Below are positions 1 to 5,527 of a stretch of DNA of 13,399 nucleotides, in pieces. The translations under genes were made by a program, and so were the position numbers. A model generated the notes under the pieces. It saw only the letters and a program-made list of their open reading frames with translations, had not been told where the DNA came from and did not search any database. Source of the DNA: Methanosarcina sp. UBA293. GTDB taxonomy: Archaea > Halobacteriota > Methanosarcinia > Methanosarcinales > Methanosarcinaceae. Numbering within the stretch: position 1 is the first letter of the stretch; each line of letters starts with the position of its first letter. Location: NCBI GenBank assembly GCA_002499445.1, contig DALS01000037.1, positions 1-13,399 on the forward strand. The letters are read 5' to 3'.

Positions 1-20
1 TTAAGGATTTCTACAGAGCC
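1..20. mobile_element. Terminal inverted repeat of an insertion sequence lying left of the window
   Basis: Bases 4-20 (AGGATTTCTACAGAGCC) are the exact reverse complement of bases 13361-13377. The orientation fits the outer end of an IS whose body lies before base 1. No transposase is visible, so the family cannot be named. Confidence 0.6.
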
Positions 21-106
21 GAAATTACATAAACTCAACGAGTTCTATATATTGTCAAAAATAATTTATCCACATAATGAACAAAGCAAATTCTTTTAAA
101 AGATCG

Positions 107-142
107 TCTATTATAATTTGTTATTCTATTATAATTTGTTAT
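107..142. repeat. Perfect 18-bp tandem duplication
   Basis: TCTATTATAATTTGTTAT occurs twice head to tail (107-124 and 125-142) with no mismatch. It lies in non-coding AT-rich DNA near the left IS end and looks like a recent slippage duplication. No function can be assigned. Confidence 0.85.
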
Positions 143-177
143 ATGTATTTAGATGTTTAAAGGCTAAATAAATAGAA

Positions 178-243
178 GGAGCAAAAACCCAGAACAATAT
201 CTGGATATTAGAGGGAGCAAAAACCTCAGAACAATATCTTGAT
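178..243. repeat. Direct repeat of about 30 bp, two copies
   Basis: Copies at 178-206 and 214-243 share GGAGCAAAAACC, then CAGAACAATATCT and GAT, with one indel and one or two substitutions. The offset is 36 bp. With only two copies and a spacer of about 7 bp, it is not a CRISPR array. Confidence 0.8.
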
Positions 244-259
244 TTCTATCATTTTCTGG

Positions 260-285
260 GCACCATGTCAGAGAGGTGCGTTTTT
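260..285 (+). terminator. Small hairpin followed by a T-run
   Basis: GCACC (260-264) pairs with GGTGC (275-279) and is followed by GTTTTT. It could end a transcript coming from the left, such as the IS gene or a short RNA from the repeat region. The stem is short, so the call is weak. Confidence 0.3.
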
Positions 286-520
286 AACTTATGCAATACA
301 ATTACAAGGCTATAATTTACTTTTGTATTAGACAATATTTAATAAAAAATGAATTATTTTCCAAGTAGTCAATTCTAAAGAAAATATTTTAATTTTTATT
401 AGTCAGAGTTAATAATATAATATTGTTGCTATTGTAAAGTTCCACTTCTTATTCTCTAAAAAATCTAGAACAACTGGAGCAATAGGTTGCTGTGTAAATT
501 AATTTTATAAAGTCGCGAAA

Positions 521-532
521 ATAATATATAAT
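521..532 (+). promoter_or_regulatory. Strong archaeal TATA box, distal promoter
   Basis: ATAATATATAAT preceded by GCGAAA (a BRE-like purine run) is the best TATA box in the left kilobase. Transcription would start near 553-558. No ORF of useful size follows until 1042, so it would drive either a separate RNA or a leader of about 490 nt for the beta-helix gene. Confidence 0.5.
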
Positions 533-599
533 AGAATTGCGTAACCATGAGTATCAGCTCTAAAGTCAATAATGGTGAATGAAAACTTTTAAAAAAGAA

Positions 600-812
600 G
601 AGTTGATCTGGCTAAGGCCGTAATTAAGTAAATAAAAATTGACCAGATGGATATTATCCTGTGGTCAGTAACAAGTTTTGGTTTGTAGAAGCAAAACTTC
701 AAGTTTCCGGCCACCTCCAGTGACTAATCCCTATAAAGTGATTGGAGAGTGGAGACTCTGTGTGCAACGTGTCCGCCCCACTAAATCGCAGAGAACCAAA
801 TTGGATAGGTTC
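600..812 (+). ncRNA. Candidate structured RNA or long 5' leader
   Basis: The stretch holds consecutive local stems. TGACCA 640-645 pairs with TGGTCA 662-667, with inner GGAT/ATCC. AAGTTTTG 673-680 pairs with CAAAACTT 692-699, a perfect 8-bp stem. CTCC 715-718 pairs with GGAG 744-747, continued by AATC/GATT. AGTGG 748-752 pairs with CCACT 778-782 and CTCTGTG 756-762 with CGCAGAG 787-793; these interleave and would make an H-type pseudoknot. GAACC 793-797 pairs with GGTTC 808-812. ATCTGG 606-611 could instead pair with CCAGAT 643-648, competing with the first hairpin, as in a switch. A TATA box at 521 could drive it. It matches no RNA family I recognise. It could be an sRNA, a leader of the downstream gene, or coincidental pairing in AT-rich DNA. 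Confidence 0.35.
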
Positions 813-818
813 AAAAAT

Positions 819-834
819 ATTACGCAGACGTAAT
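819..834. promoter_or_regulatory. Operator-like palindrome ATTACG-N4-CGTAAT, copy 1
   Basis: ATTACG (819-824), spacer CAGA, CGTAAT (829-834). The same 6-bp arms with a different 4-nt spacer recur at 930-945, with centres 111 bp apart. Two matching dyads upstream of one gene suggest binding sites for a dimeric regulator. Confidence 0.5.
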
Positions 835-862
835 GGGAAATAAACACCCGTATAGAGCCGAC

Positions 863-909
863 CTGATCAGGGAATTCTATTAAAGAATTCTAAATCCCTA
901 ACTGATCAG
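863..909. repeat. Long inverted repeat between the two dyads
   Basis: CTGATCAG occurs at 863-870 and again at 902-909; being self-complementary, the two copies can pair. Inside them AGGGA pairs with TCCCT (895-899), and at the centre GAATTCT (872-878) pairs with AGAATTC (884-890) around a 5-nt loop. It could form a long cruciform or RNA hairpin in the upstream region of the beta-helix gene. Confidence 0.6.
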
Positions 910-928
910 ATTAGTTCGGAAAAGTAAG

Positions 929-946
929 TATTACGAGCACGTAATA
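929..946. promoter_or_regulatory. Operator-like palindrome ATTACG-N4-CGTAAT, copy 2
   Basis: TATTACG, spacer AGCA, CGTAATA gives 7-bp arms. It lies about 40 bp upstream of the proximal TATA box at 984, a position suited to an activator or repressor. Confidence 0.5.
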
Positions 947-983
947 TGGAATTTTGAGAATTATTTGGGAAGAAAGTAACTTA

Positions 984-995
984 TTGTATAAATTT
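984..995 (+). promoter_or_regulatory. Proximal TATA box of the beta-helix gene
   Basis: TTGTATAAATTT lies about 30 bp before the expected start of transcription near 1015-1020. This gives a leader of about 25 nt that still contains the Shine-Dalgarno site at 1031. Confidence 0.45.
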
Positions 996-1030
996 TGACT
1001 TCACTTAAATCCCTATGAAAATCCAACCCA

Positions 1031-1038
1031 AAGGTGAT
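1031..1038 (+). promoter_or_regulatory. Ribosome binding site that fixes the start at 1042
   Basis: AAGGTGAT matches the archaeal anti-Shine-Dalgarno consensus and lies 3 nt before ATG 1042. The in-frame ATG at 1015 has no such site and would place nine polar residues before the signal peptide. Confidence 0.7.
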
Positions 1039-1041
1039 ACG

Positions 1042-1938
1042 ATGCTAAAAAGACAACTAGGAACCCTATTCCTGGTAACATGCCTTATTTTAACAACCGT
1101 ACCGGCTGCTTTAGGCGCTCCGAGTACACAAGTGGTAACTGTTGCCGGAGACGGAAGTGGAGACTACAACTGTGATGGAAAAAACGATGATGTCCAGATT
1201 AACCAGGCGCTTGAATTTGCCGCAAAAAACCCGGGCACAACTGTTCATCTTAAAGGCCCGTTTACATATGACATAAGCGATTCCCTTCGGATCGGCAGCG
1301 ACACTATCCTTGAAGGAGATTCCGATACAAAGATTAAGCTTGCCAAAGGACTTCCAGTCTGGGGTGGGCGTGAGAGCAGTATTGCACAGAAAAAAGCCAT
1401 GCTTATGATTAGAGGCAATTCTGCAAGCAATGTTACAATAAGAAATTTAATTGTCGATGGTAGCCAGTCCGACTATTATCCTAAAGTCAGGCTTGGAACC
1501 TCCTGTTATAACATGGCAACTATAGTAAACTGCAATGGATTAACAATTCAGAATGTTACGTTCCAGAATGGATGTAACGATGCCATGCTTATTTCAAAAT
1601 CTAGCAACATTCTGATAGATTCCGTAACTGTAAACAAGTGTGGGCATGATGGTGTATATGCCTATCATGTAAATGGCATTACAGTTAAGAATTCAAAGTT
1701 TATTAACAGGACTAATTCAGCCGTCAGGTTCGATTCCGTTACCGATGGAGCCGTAATAAACAATGAAGCTACTACATCCGGCGGAGGATACGCAGGTTTA
1801 GAATTGCAGGGAACGCTTAAAAACATAGAAGTTACCGGCAACTATTTCCATGATCTGGATGCCCCTGCAATAGTACACTTAAACACAAAAGAGACTAATG
1901 TAAAAATCTATGATAACAAAATTGTAAACTGTGGATAA
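1042..1938 (+). CDS. Secreted right-handed beta-helix (pectate-lyase-like) surface protein
   Basis: The product has 298 residues. Residues 1-25 form a signal peptide: a basic start (LKR), a hydrophobic stretch, then AALG before the likely cleavage. Residues 41-50 contain an acidic DxNxDGxxDD segment that may bind calcium, followed by VQINQAL, a common opening of parallel beta-helix proteins. From about residue 85 to the end there are many short NVTIRNL / NGLTIQNVTF / NILIDSVTV / NGITVKNSKF coils typical of the fold. Methanosarcinas encode many such envelope proteins, often much longer and with added PKD or repeat domains; this one ends just after a coil and has no C-terminal anchor, so it may be a short form or a truncated gene. 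N-x-S/T sequons such as NVT could be AglB targets. The ligand is unknown. Upstream DNA has two candidate promoters and paired palindromes. Confidence 0.75.
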   Translation: MLKRQLGTLFLVTCLILTTVPAALGAPSTQVVTVAGDGSGDYNCDGKNDDVQINQALEFAAKNPGTTVHLKGPFTYDISDSLRIGSDTILEGDSDTKIKLAKGLPVWGGRESSIAQKKAMLMIRGNSASNVTIRNLIVDGSQSDYYPKVRLGTSCYNMATIVNCNGLTIQNVTFQNGCNDAMLISKSSNILIDSVTVNKCGHDGVYAYHVNGITVKNSKFINRTNSAVRFDSVTDGAVINNEATTSGGGYAGLELQGTLKNIEVTGNYFHDLDAPAIVHLNTKETNVKIYDNKIVNCG

Positions 1939-2127
1939 TTAGCATTAAGAATATTGTTAATGAACTAATTAATGTCAGTTCATTTTTCTGAATATATTAA
2001 GATCAGGACTTAAAAGTTAACTGTTTTGCAGTAAACTTCTAAGTTTCCACATTTTCTTATTACGAAACGTCTGGCTTTTTTAGACATAGATTATAGATAT
2101 TAGCACTCTTTAAACATTAATAATAGA

Positions 2128-2143
2128 GTTAGCATATGCTAAC
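2128..2143. promoter_or_regulatory. Perfect 16-bp palindrome
   Basis: GTTAGCATATGCTAAC is fully self-complementary with no spacer. It stands alone in intergenic DNA about 410 bp before the Isf-like gene. It looks like a dimeric regulator site, but no partner site or adjacent promoter is evident. Confidence 0.4.
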
Positions 2144-2211
2144 AAGAAAATTAGAAATATACTATTTTTCATAATATTCCTTCTTGTTTCAAACCATATA
2201 TTTCATCCAGT

Positions 2212-2250
2212 AGCGTAGTACCGTTCATACCTCTGAGCGTAGTACCATTC
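2212..2250. repeat. Short direct repeat, two copies
   Basis: AGCGTAGTACCRTTC occurs at 2212-2226 and 2236-2250 with one mismatch, 24 bp apart. No function can be inferred. Confidence 0.6.
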
Positions 2251-2450
2251 TTATTCTCTCTCTGCGGCTTTAGAACCAGTATATTAAGAGTCTCAGATCT
2301 GGCTAGCTTTCAGAATTACACTGGGCAGACTTCTTGAGGCATATAGATGGACTTTTCAATGATAGTGTTTACAGAAAATTTAATGAGTAAGAAACTTTCA
2401 GGGGTAAAAAACAAAATCAAAAATAAAGCATAATGGCAGAGTATAATTGG

Positions 2451-2462
2451 TAGTATAAATTT
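2451..2462 (+). promoter_or_regulatory. Probable TATA box of the flavoprotein cluster
   Basis: TAGTATAAATTT would start transcription near 2482, giving a leader of about 75 nt before the ATG at 2557. A second weak candidate (TTTTAATATG, about 2530) lies too close to the start codon. Confidence 0.4.
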
Positions 2463-2556
2463 ATTTAAGCATAAAATTATTTGTCCGAAAAGCATACCAG
2501 TATACAGGTAATATTCTAGTATGTACTAATTTTAATATGTAGTTTCGGAGGAGGAC

Positions 2557-3249
2557 ATGCAAGAAACCGAAGCCAGACCGATAAGGATTCTTGGAATATC
2601 CGGAAGTCCCAGGAATATGGCGACTGATTTCCTGGTCCGGGAAGTGTTGAAGATTGCAGAAGAGAAATACAATGCAGAAACAGACTACTTTTCTTCCAAA
2701 GGGAAAAAGCTGAATTTTTGCATCCACTGCGACTTCTGTATAAGAACAAAGGAAGGCTGTATTCATAAGGATGATATCTCAGCTGAGCTCTACGACAAAA
2801 TGATCTGGGCAGATGCCTGGATTATTGGAACTCCGGTTTATCAGGGAACACTGAGTGCTCAAACTAAAACAATAATGGATAGATGTAGAGCCGTAGTTGC
2901 TAAAAACCCGAAGGTTTTCTTGAATAAAGTGGGGATGGGTATTGCAGACGGAGGAGACCGGATAGGAGGACAGGAACCGGCAATCCAAACCATCCTGAAC
3001 TTTTATGTGATCAATGAAATAATACCTGTAGGAGGAGGATCTTTCGGAGCTAACCTGGGGGGAACGTTCTGGTCAAAGGATAAAGGGGCAGAAGGGGTAT
3101 CCGAAGATTCTGAAGGAATGAGAAGTCTTAGAAGAACCCTGAAAAAACTTGTTCAAACAACTCAGCTTGTAAATAGAGCTTCTTCAGGAACAAAATCTGA
3201 AATGGAATCTGAACCCCAATTTAAAATGCCAAAAGAAGAAAATAAATAA
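2557..3249 (+). CDS. Iron-sulfur flavoprotein of the Isf / NADPH-dependent FMN reductase family
   Basis: The product has 230 residues and a flavodoxin-like fold. The FMN phosphate loop is GISGSPRNMATDF (13-25). Cysteines 55, 58, 61 and 68 form the compact CX2CX2CX6C cluster that defines Isf proteins and binds a 4Fe-4S centre. GTPVYQGTLSAQTKTIMDR, after residue 90, is the usual flavin-side segment of the family. Isf proteins are cytosolic dimers; those characterised take electrons from ferredoxin and reduce oxygen or hydrogen peroxide. The final 50 residues are polar and probably flexible. The Shine-Dalgarno GGAGGAGG (2547-2554) supports the ATG. A hairpin and 127 nt separate it from afpA on the same strand, and a diiron protein follows, suggesting a shared role in oxidant defence. 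The fold and cluster are seen; the physiological partner is inferred. Confidence 0.85.
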   Translation: MQETEARPIRILGISGSPRNMATDFLVREVLKIAEEKYNAETDYFSSKGKKLNFCIHCDFCIRTKEGCIHKDDISAELYDKMIWADAWIIGTPVYQGTLSAQTKTIMDRCRAVVAKNPKVFLNKVGMGIADGGDRIGGQEPAIQTILNFYVINEIIPVGGGSFGANLGGTFWSKDKGAEGVSEDSEGMRSLRRTLKKLVQTTQLVNRASSGTKSEMESEPQFKMPKEENK

Positions 3250-3273
3250 CTTAAAAAAAGAAGCAAGTAACCT

Positions 3274-3311
3274 AAGCCCTGTAACTTAAGTCCAGGAAGA
3301 GCAGGGCTTTT
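3274..3311 (+). terminator. Hairpin with T-run between the Isf-like gene and afpA
   Basis: AAGCCCTG (3274-3281) pairs with CAGGGCTT (3302-3309), followed by TTTT. It may end or attenuate the first transcript or mark an RNA processing site. The 20-nt loop is large for a terminator. Confidence 0.45.
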
Positions 3312-3363
3312 AGAATTCTGGGTAATCAAAAAAGAAATAAATCCAAAATTTGACAGAAATGTT

Positions 3364-3370
3364 AAGGAGG
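3364..3370 (+). promoter_or_regulatory. Ribosome binding site that selects the TTG start of afpA
   Basis: AAGGAGG is followed 6 nt later by TTG 3377. The upstream in-frame ATG 3359 and TTG 3350 would put this site inside the coding sequence and have none of their own. Confidence 0.7.
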
Positions 3371-3376
3371 AGTACT

Positions 3377-4012
3377 TTGGTAGAACCATTAAACAAAGAG
3401 ATTAAACGCATAGCATGGGGAATAACAGGTTCAGGAGATCAGATAGTTGAAACCTATAGCATTCTGGTTGACATTAAGAACCGAACAGGGATTGAAGCAA
3501 TGGTTTTCCTCTCTAAAGAGGGCGAGACCGTAATGAAATGGTATCACCTGTGGGATAAAATCCAGACTGATTTCCCTAATTTCAAGGTTGATGCAGGCCC
3601 CAACTCCCCATTCATTGCAGGTCCGCTGCAGATGGGGTACTACGATTTTTTGCTTATAGCCCCGGCAACTGCTAATACTGTGGCAAAGATCGTTTATGGG
3701 ATTGCAGATACTCTCGTTACAAACGCAGTTTCTCAGACTGCAAAAGGACAAACCCCTATTTTTATCCTGCCTGTAGACCAGAAAAGGGGAAGTGTAAAAA
3801 CTTCTGCGCCCAGCGGCAGAGCCTTTGAGCTCAATATGCGCGAAGTAGATGTTACAAACTCGGAAAGACTTGCACAGATGGAAAACATCGTAGTACTTGA
3901 AAGTCCTTACGAAATCTATGATATATTCGGACTTGAGCGGCCTTCTGAAGATATAATCATGAAGGTTAAAGAACGAAAGAAAAAGAAAACTAAGGAAGAA
4001 ACCGGAAAATAA
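3377..4012 (+). CDS. afpA: Archaeoflavoprotein AfpA (FMN-binding flavoprotein)
   Basis: From the TTG start the product has 211 residues and begins MVEPLNKEIKRIAWGITGSG. The fold is that of the HFCD flavoprotein family: GITGSGD near residue 15 contacts FMN, and LLIAPATANTVAKIVYGIADTL is the flavin-site helix found in Dfp/UbiX-type proteins and in archaeoflavoproteins. The protein has no cysteine, which separates it from the related iron-sulfur dihydromethanopterin reductase DmrX. The A. fulgidus AfpA is a homodimer with two FMN that accepts electrons from ferredoxin and passes them to oxidants. Here it lies between an Isf-like flavoprotein and a diiron protein on the same strand, which fits an electron relay in oxidant detoxification. 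The C-terminus is strongly lysine-rich. Family assignment is firm; the electron acceptor is inferred. Confidence 0.75.
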   Translation: MVEPLNKEIKRIAWGITGSGDQIVETYSILVDIKNRTGIEAMVFLSKEGETVMKWYHLWDKIQTDFPNFKVDAGPNSPFIAGPLQMGYYDFLLIAPATANTVAKIVYGIADTLVTNAVSQTAKGQTPIFILPVDQKRGSVKTSAPSGRAFELNMREVDVTNSERLAQMENIVVLESPYEIYDIFGLERPSEDIIMKVKERKKKKTKEETGK

Positions 4013-4065
4013 AACTTAAAAGTGGAGAATTTTAAGAAATAAGATATCAGAGGGGAGAGGCAGAG

Positions 4066-4572
4066 ATGAGAAGTGTATATCAAAATGTAGTGGAAGAAGT
4101 AAAAAATCTCAAGGGAATTGAAGAAGCTGTAGCTCTGGCAATCGAGAGAGAAAGAGAAGCAAGGGACTTCTACTTAAGTAAAGCCGCTTTGATGGATAGA
4201 CCGAAATTTAAGGAACTCTACGAGTATCTGGCAAATGAAGAGGTAAAGCATCTTGGCTACCTTGAAGATTACCGTGATAAGAGAGAACTGGCCGTAACAA
4301 GTACGGAAATTCCAAGTGGTCAGTCTTTCACTCCTGAATTTGACATAGGCCAAATAAAAGTCGGAGAGATCACGCTTGGAGATGCAGGTATCCTTGTTGC
4401 AGCCCTGAGACATGAGAGAAAAAGCGAAGATTTCTATTCGGAAGTCGCAAAAAGGACCGAGGACGAAAGCCTCAGAGAATTCTTTGTGATGCTGGCAGGC
4501 TACGAAAGAAGTCATTATGAGTTAATTGACAGCTTCTTGGAAGAGATTACCAGATTCCGGATGCAAACCTGA
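4066..4572 (+). CDS. Ferritin-like / rubrerythrin-type diiron protein without rubredoxin domain
   Basis: The 168-residue product is a four-helix bundle. Helices 1 and 3 carry matching EREARDFY and ERKSEDFY segments, placing E29 and E117 as metal ligands; helices 2 and 4 carry E59-x-x-H62 and E147-x-x-H150. Together these give the two-carboxylate, two-ExxH diiron site of the rubrerythrin family. There is no C-terminal CxxC rubredoxin domain, so electrons must come from a separate donor, plausibly the flavoproteins just upstream (53-nt gap, same strand). Likely role: peroxide reduction or iron handling in the cytosol. GGGGAGAGG (4052-4060) precedes the ATG. The end looks damaged: after F164 the reading frame switches to RMQT-stop, while another frame continues with 17 coding-like codons to 4613. 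Confidence 0.8.
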   Translation: MRSVYQNVVEEVKNLKGIEEAVALAIEREREARDFYLSKAALMDRPKFKELYEYLANEEVKHLGYLEDYRDKRELAVTSTEIPSGQSFTPEFDIGQIKVGEITLGDAGILVAALRHERKSEDFYSEVAKRTEDESLREFFVMLAGYERSHYELIDSFLEEITRFRMQT

Positions 4573-4613
4573 AAGAACTGAAAAGCACAGGACTCGAAAT
4601 GCTTGCCGAATAG
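4560..4613 (+). pseudogene. Displaced C-terminal tail of the diiron protein (putative frameshift)
   Basis: Read from 4560, the sequence encodes DANLKELKSTGLEMLAE and a TAG at 4611. This is a clean amphipathic helix and a natural continuation of EEITRF. One missing base in TTCCGG (original perhaps TTCCCGG, giving F-P-D-A-N-L) would join the frames. It is either a real one-base deletion in this strain or a sequencing error. Confidence 0.5.
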
Positions 4614-4648
4614 TAGGCAAAAAGGCCCTTATGAAAATAACTGATTAG

Positions 4649-4709
4649 ATATAAAAAGCCTAGAGCGCAGCTTACAACCGCCTAAAAAATACTTTCACCC
4701 TGCTAGGCT
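4649..4709 (+). promoter_or_regulatory. TATA box with an adjacent inverted repeat upstream of the first tiny gene
   Basis: GATATAAAAAG (4648-4658) is a good TATA box. It runs into AGCCTAG (4657-4663), which pairs with CTAGGCT (4703-4709); CAG/CTG extends the stem across a bulge. A second TATA-like run, GATTAATAAATA (4712-4723), lies closer to the start at 4756. The stem could act as an operator or a leader hairpin. Confidence 0.35.
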
Positions 4710-4755
4710 GAGATTAATAAATACAGAAGTAGTTTTTGGAGATAGAGGTGAATGT

Positions 4756-4869
4756 ATGGAGGAAATATTCAAAGGATTAATTGAACGTGCCCAATATTAT
4801 GAGCAGTTTGAAAGTTACAGGAACCAAACTCCTCAGGACATTTTGGGGATGCGTCTGTCCTTAATTTAA
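4756..4869 (+). CDS. Tiny acidic protein, paralog 1 of an unrecognised family
   Basis: ATG at 4756 opens 37 codons ending in TAA. AGAGGTGA (4745-4752) gives a clear Shine-Dalgarno site 3 nt upstream. Residues 1-19 are MEEIFKGLIERAQYYEQFE, a predicted amphipathic helix rich in Glu and Tyr, followed by RNQT. The second tiny gene at 5230 has the same layout: M-x-E-x-F, IERA, YYEQFE and a later RNQT coincide, about 14 of the first 22 positions. No signal peptide, membrane segment or cysteine is present. After RNQT the two sequences diverge, and this copy ends in a short hydrophobic tail (MRLSLI). I do not recognise the family. Conservation between the two copies argues that both are translated. 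It follows the diiron protein by 183 nt on the same strand but has its own promoter candidates. Confidence 0.65.
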   Translation: MEEIFKGLIERAQYYEQFESYRNQTPQDILGMRLSLI

Positions 4870-4977
4870 GGACTCCACTCATGAGTCTATAAGGCTGAGT
4901 TTATTGGCTTGCTAGTCTAAGACTTGATTGACATAACAAAAGCTGTGAATTAAAAAGCTGCAGAATCTCTAAAAAAC

Positions 4978-5096
4978 TGGAACATCGAAAAGTAAGTTTC
5001 AAAAAACGTAATAAGTAACTAAATCTAAAAACTCAGGAGAAATAAGAAATAACGAAAAAACAAGGCGGAGAGAAACTTACTTTTCAACTGGTTCCA
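4978..5096. repeat. Long inverted repeat, possible MITE or hairpin RNA
   Basis: GAAAAGTAAGTTTC (4987-5000) is matched perfectly by GAAACTTACTTTTC (5072-5085). Further out TGGAAC (4978-4983) pairs with GTTCCA (5091-5096) across a 3/5-nt bulge. The spacer is 71 nt and purine-rich. The 119-bp unit could be a miniature transposable element or encode a hairpin RNA; no target duplication is clear. Confidence 0.65.
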
Positions 5097-5138
5097 TTTC
5101 AGCCCGTAATTTACATCCCAGTCATGTGTAAAATTTGA

Positions 5139-5196
5139 CAAGCATTATAAATATTTTAAGAACTTACCTCTAAAGTAGCAAGCATTTATAAATATA
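5139..5196 (+). promoter_or_regulatory. Duplicated TATA-box element upstream of the second tiny gene
   Basis: CAAGCATTATAAATAT (5139-5154) and CAAGCATTTATAAATAT (5179-5195) are near-identical copies 40 bp apart, each holding a TATA box. The second would start transcription near 5218-5222, just ahead of the Shine-Dalgarno site of the gene at 5230. Confidence 0.55.
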
Positions 5197-5229
5197 AGAA
5201 GGAATGTCATGCAAATAAGGGGGAAGTGC

Positions 5230-5358
5230 ATGGACGAGTTTTTTGAAGAGATAATCGAAAGAGCCTATTACTATGAGCAGTTCGAACTTTTTAGAGAATA
5301 TAAGCAAACGTTTCAGAGGAACCAAACAGAGAGAAGCAAGCCCAAAAGAAAGGAATAA
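5230..5358 (+). CDS. Tiny acidic-then-basic protein, paralog 2 of an unrecognised family
   Basis: ATG at 5230 opens 42 codons ending in TAA. AGGGGGAAG (5218-5226) serves as ribosome binding site. The first 19 residues are MDEFFEEIIERAYYYEQFE, matching the product of 4756-4869 in the IERA and YYEQFE blocks. An insertion (FREYKQTFQ) then leads to RNQT and a strongly basic tail, ERSKPKRKE. The protein thus has an acidic, aromatic helix and a positively charged end, which could bind a protein partner or nucleic acid. No membrane segment or cysteine is seen. A strong TATA box at 5185 gives a short leader, so it is probably expressed independently. I do not recognise the family. It resembles in size the small proteins known from Methanosarcina transcriptomes, but no link to any of those can be made from sequence alone. 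Confidence 0.7.
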   Translation: MDEFFEEIIERAYYYEQFELFREYKQTFQRNQTERSKPKRKE

Positions 5359-5527
5359 TTAACCTGAGTAACATACAGCAGCTTGAGTAACGATAATTAA
5401 AGTATCAAGCATATAAGAAAAAAGGAAAATCGGGCGGCAGGTATAAATCGGAAAGGCTTCTTGAGACAATTAAGTTGTTCTTCTAGTTCTTTTTATGGCT
5501 CGCCTCTGCCTACAAAAATCTTATTAT

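Larger units (their letters stand above)
1939..2556. other. Intergenic DNA without a recognisable gene
   Basis: The 618 bp are AT-rich with frequent stops in every frame. They hold a 16-bp palindrome (2128), a 15-bp direct repeat with one mismatch (2212 and 2236), and the promoter of the next gene. I see no terminator with a clear stem after the beta-helix gene. Confidence 0.6.
4870..5229. other. Intergenic DNA between the two tiny genes
   Basis: The 360 bp contain no ORF with coding character. They hold a 10-bp palindrome ACTCATGAGT (4877-4886) just after the first tiny gene, a long inverted repeat (4978-5096), and a duplicated TATA region (5139-5196) for the second tiny gene. Confidence 0.6.

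Noticed and set aside
178..243. Possible CRISPR repeats
   Set aside because: There are only two copies with a spacer of about 7 bp and no further units nearby.
600..812. Group II intron fragment (GTGTGCAAC resembles an intron start)
   Set aside because: No domain V hairpin or intron-encoded protein is visible, and the match is only a few bases.
2461..2766. Minus-strand ORFs overlapping the start of the Isf-like gene
   Set aside because: They are shadows of the flavoprotein reading frame, with no coding signal of their own.
4657..4709. Possible tRNA from a 7-bp closing stem
   Set aside because: At 53 nt it is too short, and no anticodon arm, T arm or CCA-type end can be drawn.
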